From Batrachochytrium dendrobatidis JAM81 (lineage: Eukaryota; Chytridiomycota; Chytridiomycetes; Rhizophydiales), in the NCBI RefSeq assembly GCF_000203795.2, contig NW_006281099.1, positions 2,297,774 to 2,361,773 on the forward strand: a stretch of 64,000 nucleotides of DNA. The letters are read 5' to 3'. The notes under the pieces were generated by a model, which made no database searches, was not told the DNA's origin, and worked only from the letters and a program-made list of their open reading frames with translations. Shown one piece after another: positions 61,411 to 64,000 of this stretch. The translations under genes were made by a program, and so were the position numbers. The stretch's first letter is position 1. The number at the start of each line of letters is the position of its first letter.

Positions 61411-61602
61411 TAGTTCACAATTGAGAATGTTTGATGGAAATAATAAATGTCAAGATTACAAGAATGCAATTCAACGCGTGCTCGTTTGCTGATCCAGCAG
61501 TAAGCACTGTTGGCATGTTCTATTCTTGCTGTATTGTATCGAAGCTTCAACTAGCAAGTTGAATGAATTAAAAACTGAACAATTCATTTAAAACTCAAAT
61601 CA

Positions 61603-63869
61603 TCACAACGACCGGTTTTGTGCATTTTTCTTTTGTTTCTCTCGAACTAACCGACTCTTGATAAGTCGACCAACATATCCACCCGTGTGTGTTGATTTGG
61701 GACTCTTTTGAGACTGCAGCATCATGGGCTCGGTATCATTATAACTTGTAAACTTTCGATCCATCAATTCATCTTTGTCTTCTACACGTGAATGTGGTTG
61801 TTTCAATGATCGAACTTGAGGTAAACTGCCTCCTGTTTGGCTGATGGATACTGGTTGAAAATGTGTAATGGAGGCTGTATTTAAAGCTGATTCACAAACA
61901 GTTGGGTCCATGTTACGTAAAGTACTACTACCAGAAAGAATACTTGCTGGGTTCGATGAAACACGAACGCATCGTGGTGGATGGTAGACACTCATCAAAG
62001 TTGTTGGAATGGACTCCACTACAGTATCAGCCTCGGATTGATTATCTACTGAAAATACTTGTTTAGTAGATTCATCAACTGCCACATATTCCTTGGTCGA
62101 GTCAAACACATTCCCATCGTGTATACGTGCAAGATTATCAAAGACATGTATTGCTGAAATAGAATCAGCTAATTCCGATTCGTATTGCTCCTCATCAATT
62201 TCCATTGCAGCAATTGTTTGTGATTGATGATTGTGAGGTGTTTGTTCAGTCTCTTTATAGATTGGATCTGAATCGCTGGGCAAAGCGGTCAGTTTATGAT
62301 TCACACCTGTATCTCCAATTGCAATGGATCGAGATTTCTTGCCAAGGCGATATCGAATAGCACGAATTTTACTTGATGTACTACTAGATCCTTGTATAAC
62401 GGGTGGGGAGGCTGCTGTCTTGGAATTACTCACCTCTTTACTGGTATTTGAAATGCATTTGGCAGCACCAGGAGTCACAGTAGAAACAAGCTTGTCGCTC
62501 ACTTTTTCTTTTTTAGAAATGGGTGGAAGAACAAATGCTTTCGAAGCAATATCCACTTGCAACACCACAGGCTGCTGGCTGTTCTTGGTGTCCATTAGAC
62601 CGGGTTGTAAATTCTGATGTGATTGAATAATATTTTGAAACTCTTTAATATCAAACTTGAGTCCAGCGAGAGCAAGAACCTCACAAACAACATCCATATC
62701 TCCCCGAAGATGGTTGATTTCACTTTGCTTTCGTTTGTTTTCTTCCGTCATACGCTCAAGAATGCCTTGATATTTTTTTCGTTCTCGCTCAACCAGAATA
62801 TATATGGGAGAGTCGGATGATCCAGTATAACCCGTCTCGCTTAAACTTACGTCTACCTTGTCATCGCTTACATTGGTTTTGGAAATATGGGGTTTACCAG
62901 AATCCGATTGGACCCAATCACGCATTCTACCAATCAGATCAACTCCAGTTTTATGTGAAGTATCACCATGAGACTTGAAAAAAGTAGATGTGCGTTTGGA
63001 ATTCCCAGATAGTAGATCCAGTCCAATTGATAGCCCTCCAAGTCCTGATTTTTTCTGTGCATGTCTCTCAACACCTATATACCATGCCATGTTTATCAAA
63101 TACTTGGTTTATACATCATTCACGGTAGATTGAACGAATCGTATATATGCACCACATCAATGCATGCATCAACCAACATCATAAACATGCATTGAGATTT
63201 CGTTCAATGAGTGCATCCCATTCACATACCTTCAGTTTCTGCAACACTGACTAATTTCATGTTGGAATCTATCACCATTTAATATGACAAAAAAAATGTT
63301 GGTCATAGCATATAGATAGTTAAAATTAAAGGCTGGTAAACAAATGATGACTATGCAATTAAAATACCCAGCAACCGAATCTCAGTACACCAAATAGTTA
63401 AAACAAAAGGGGTGCGACGATTTCACTCCAACCAAAACAAACAGTTGTATCGTTTAAAACAACCCACCAACCCACCTGTAACCATCGCCTGCAATCGCTC
63501 AATTTCCTCATGTAGTTGTACCAGCATCTTTGAATGCTCTTTTTGCATGTACTCAATATTTCTTTCCAATGACTGGATACGACTGGTTTGCTTGGCATAC
63601 ACGCCATCTAGTTTTTTAGATACAAAAGATGCTTGACTAGTGTCATGTTCTGTTTGAAGCAATATATCATGGCTGACAACTGACGGCATAGTGTAAGTTG
63701 GGGGGATGCTGATGGATCTTTGTGGCATGGGTTGCGGGGGCGTGGTTCGCGGTGGATGGGCAGAGATAAGAATATGTGGACTGACGCTCAGCTCTGTACT
63801 TGCATCATTTGATTGGAGAGCATGGAGGTTGGCAATATGGTGGCTAGAGCTACTTACCAAGACCGTCAT
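61603..63869 (-). CDS. CCDC92/CCDC74-like coiled-coil protein
   Basis: Three exons: about 63475-63869, about 63227-63267, and about 61603-63078, with consistent phase (AMVT, DSNMKLVSVAETE, GVERHAQKKSGL). A coiled coil in exon 1 reads RIQSLERNIEYMQKEHSKML then VQLHEEIERLQ, like the N-terminal domain of CCDC92/CCDC74 (LEKNLLFLQREH...LHxEIxxLQ). In exon 3 a second coiled stretch (LVERERKKYQGILERMTEEN, then KRKQSEINHLRGDMDVVCEV) matches the general layout of the CCDC74 C-terminal domain, and LPPISK is also shared. Most of the rest is disordered, Ser/Thr-rich. Family members are centriolar or ciliary in animals. Assignment rests on short motifs and is moderate. It starts 131 bp from the right window edge and its stop lies 192 bp upstream of the PP2A start. 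Confidence 0.55.
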
Positions 63870-64000
63870 TGCAAATCTTGATGGTGTATTTTTGTCGGTT
63901 TAAATGAATTTAAAAAACTATTTTGTACAAAGTTGCCTATATTGTATTTCTCTTTGATTCAATGTGTGGATATATCAAAAAAGCCAATATATTTTATTCA

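Overview
The window is eukaryotic nuclear DNA that reads as a flagellated (zoosporic) fungus, most likely a chytrid. The genes are AT-rich, carry many short GT-AG introns and stand close together on both strands. Typical fungal genes (OPI1-like, BUB2, CYM1/PIM1, APM3, DPL1) sit beside cilium/centriole genes that non-flagellated fungi lack: an axonemal dynein intermediate chain of the DNAI3/WDR63 type, the centriolar LisH protein CEP20/FOR20 and a CCDC92/CCDC74-like coiled-coil protein. Coronin-7 and an ALFY-type BEACH protein fit an amoeboid or phagotrophic-type cytoskeleton and membrane system. Naming the genus would need a database search.

Layout, left to right: OPI1-like regulator (-, runs off the left edge); a possible small PY-motif membrane protein (-); AP-3 mu subunit (-); a phosphoesterase/phospholipase C-type enzyme with an N-myristoylation signal (-); CYM1/PreP presequence protease (+); a RhoGEF (-); an unrecognised helical-repeat protein (-); calnexin (+); a cystathionine gamma-synthase-like PLP enzyme (+); coronin-7 (-, interrupted by a 272-base assembly gap at 25888-26159); DNAI3 (+); BUB2 (+); CEP20 (-); sphingosine-1-phosphate lyase (-); CMC1-type twin CX9C protein (-); a 12.5-kb BEACH/WD40/FYVE-like gene (+); mitochondrial Lon (+); PP2A catalytic subunit (-); CCDC92-like protein (-). 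No tRNA, rRNA, CRISPR array or intact autonomous transposon was found.

The genes are mostly housekeeping and do not form one cluster. Loose themes are mitochondrial proteostasis (CYM1, Lon, CMC1), endomembrane traffic and ER (AP-3, calnexin, BEACH, coronin-7), lipid metabolism (OPI1-like, phosphoesterase, S1P lyase), mitosis (BUB2, PP2A, RhoGEF) and flagellum (DNAI3, CEP20, CCDC92-like).

The least expected structure is between and inside the genes. A family of short elements with terminal inverted repeats (MITE-like, about 330-450 bp) occurs in at least five places: in a DNAI3 intron, filling the CMC1/BEACH divergent promoter, directly upstream of CYM1, downstream of calnexin, and between CEP20 and DPL1. 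PP2A has a 10-nt microexon that restores a conserved motif. AP-3 mu and CYM1 each appear to use a GC-AG intron. The hexamer TCGAGT is clustered in two divergent promoters.
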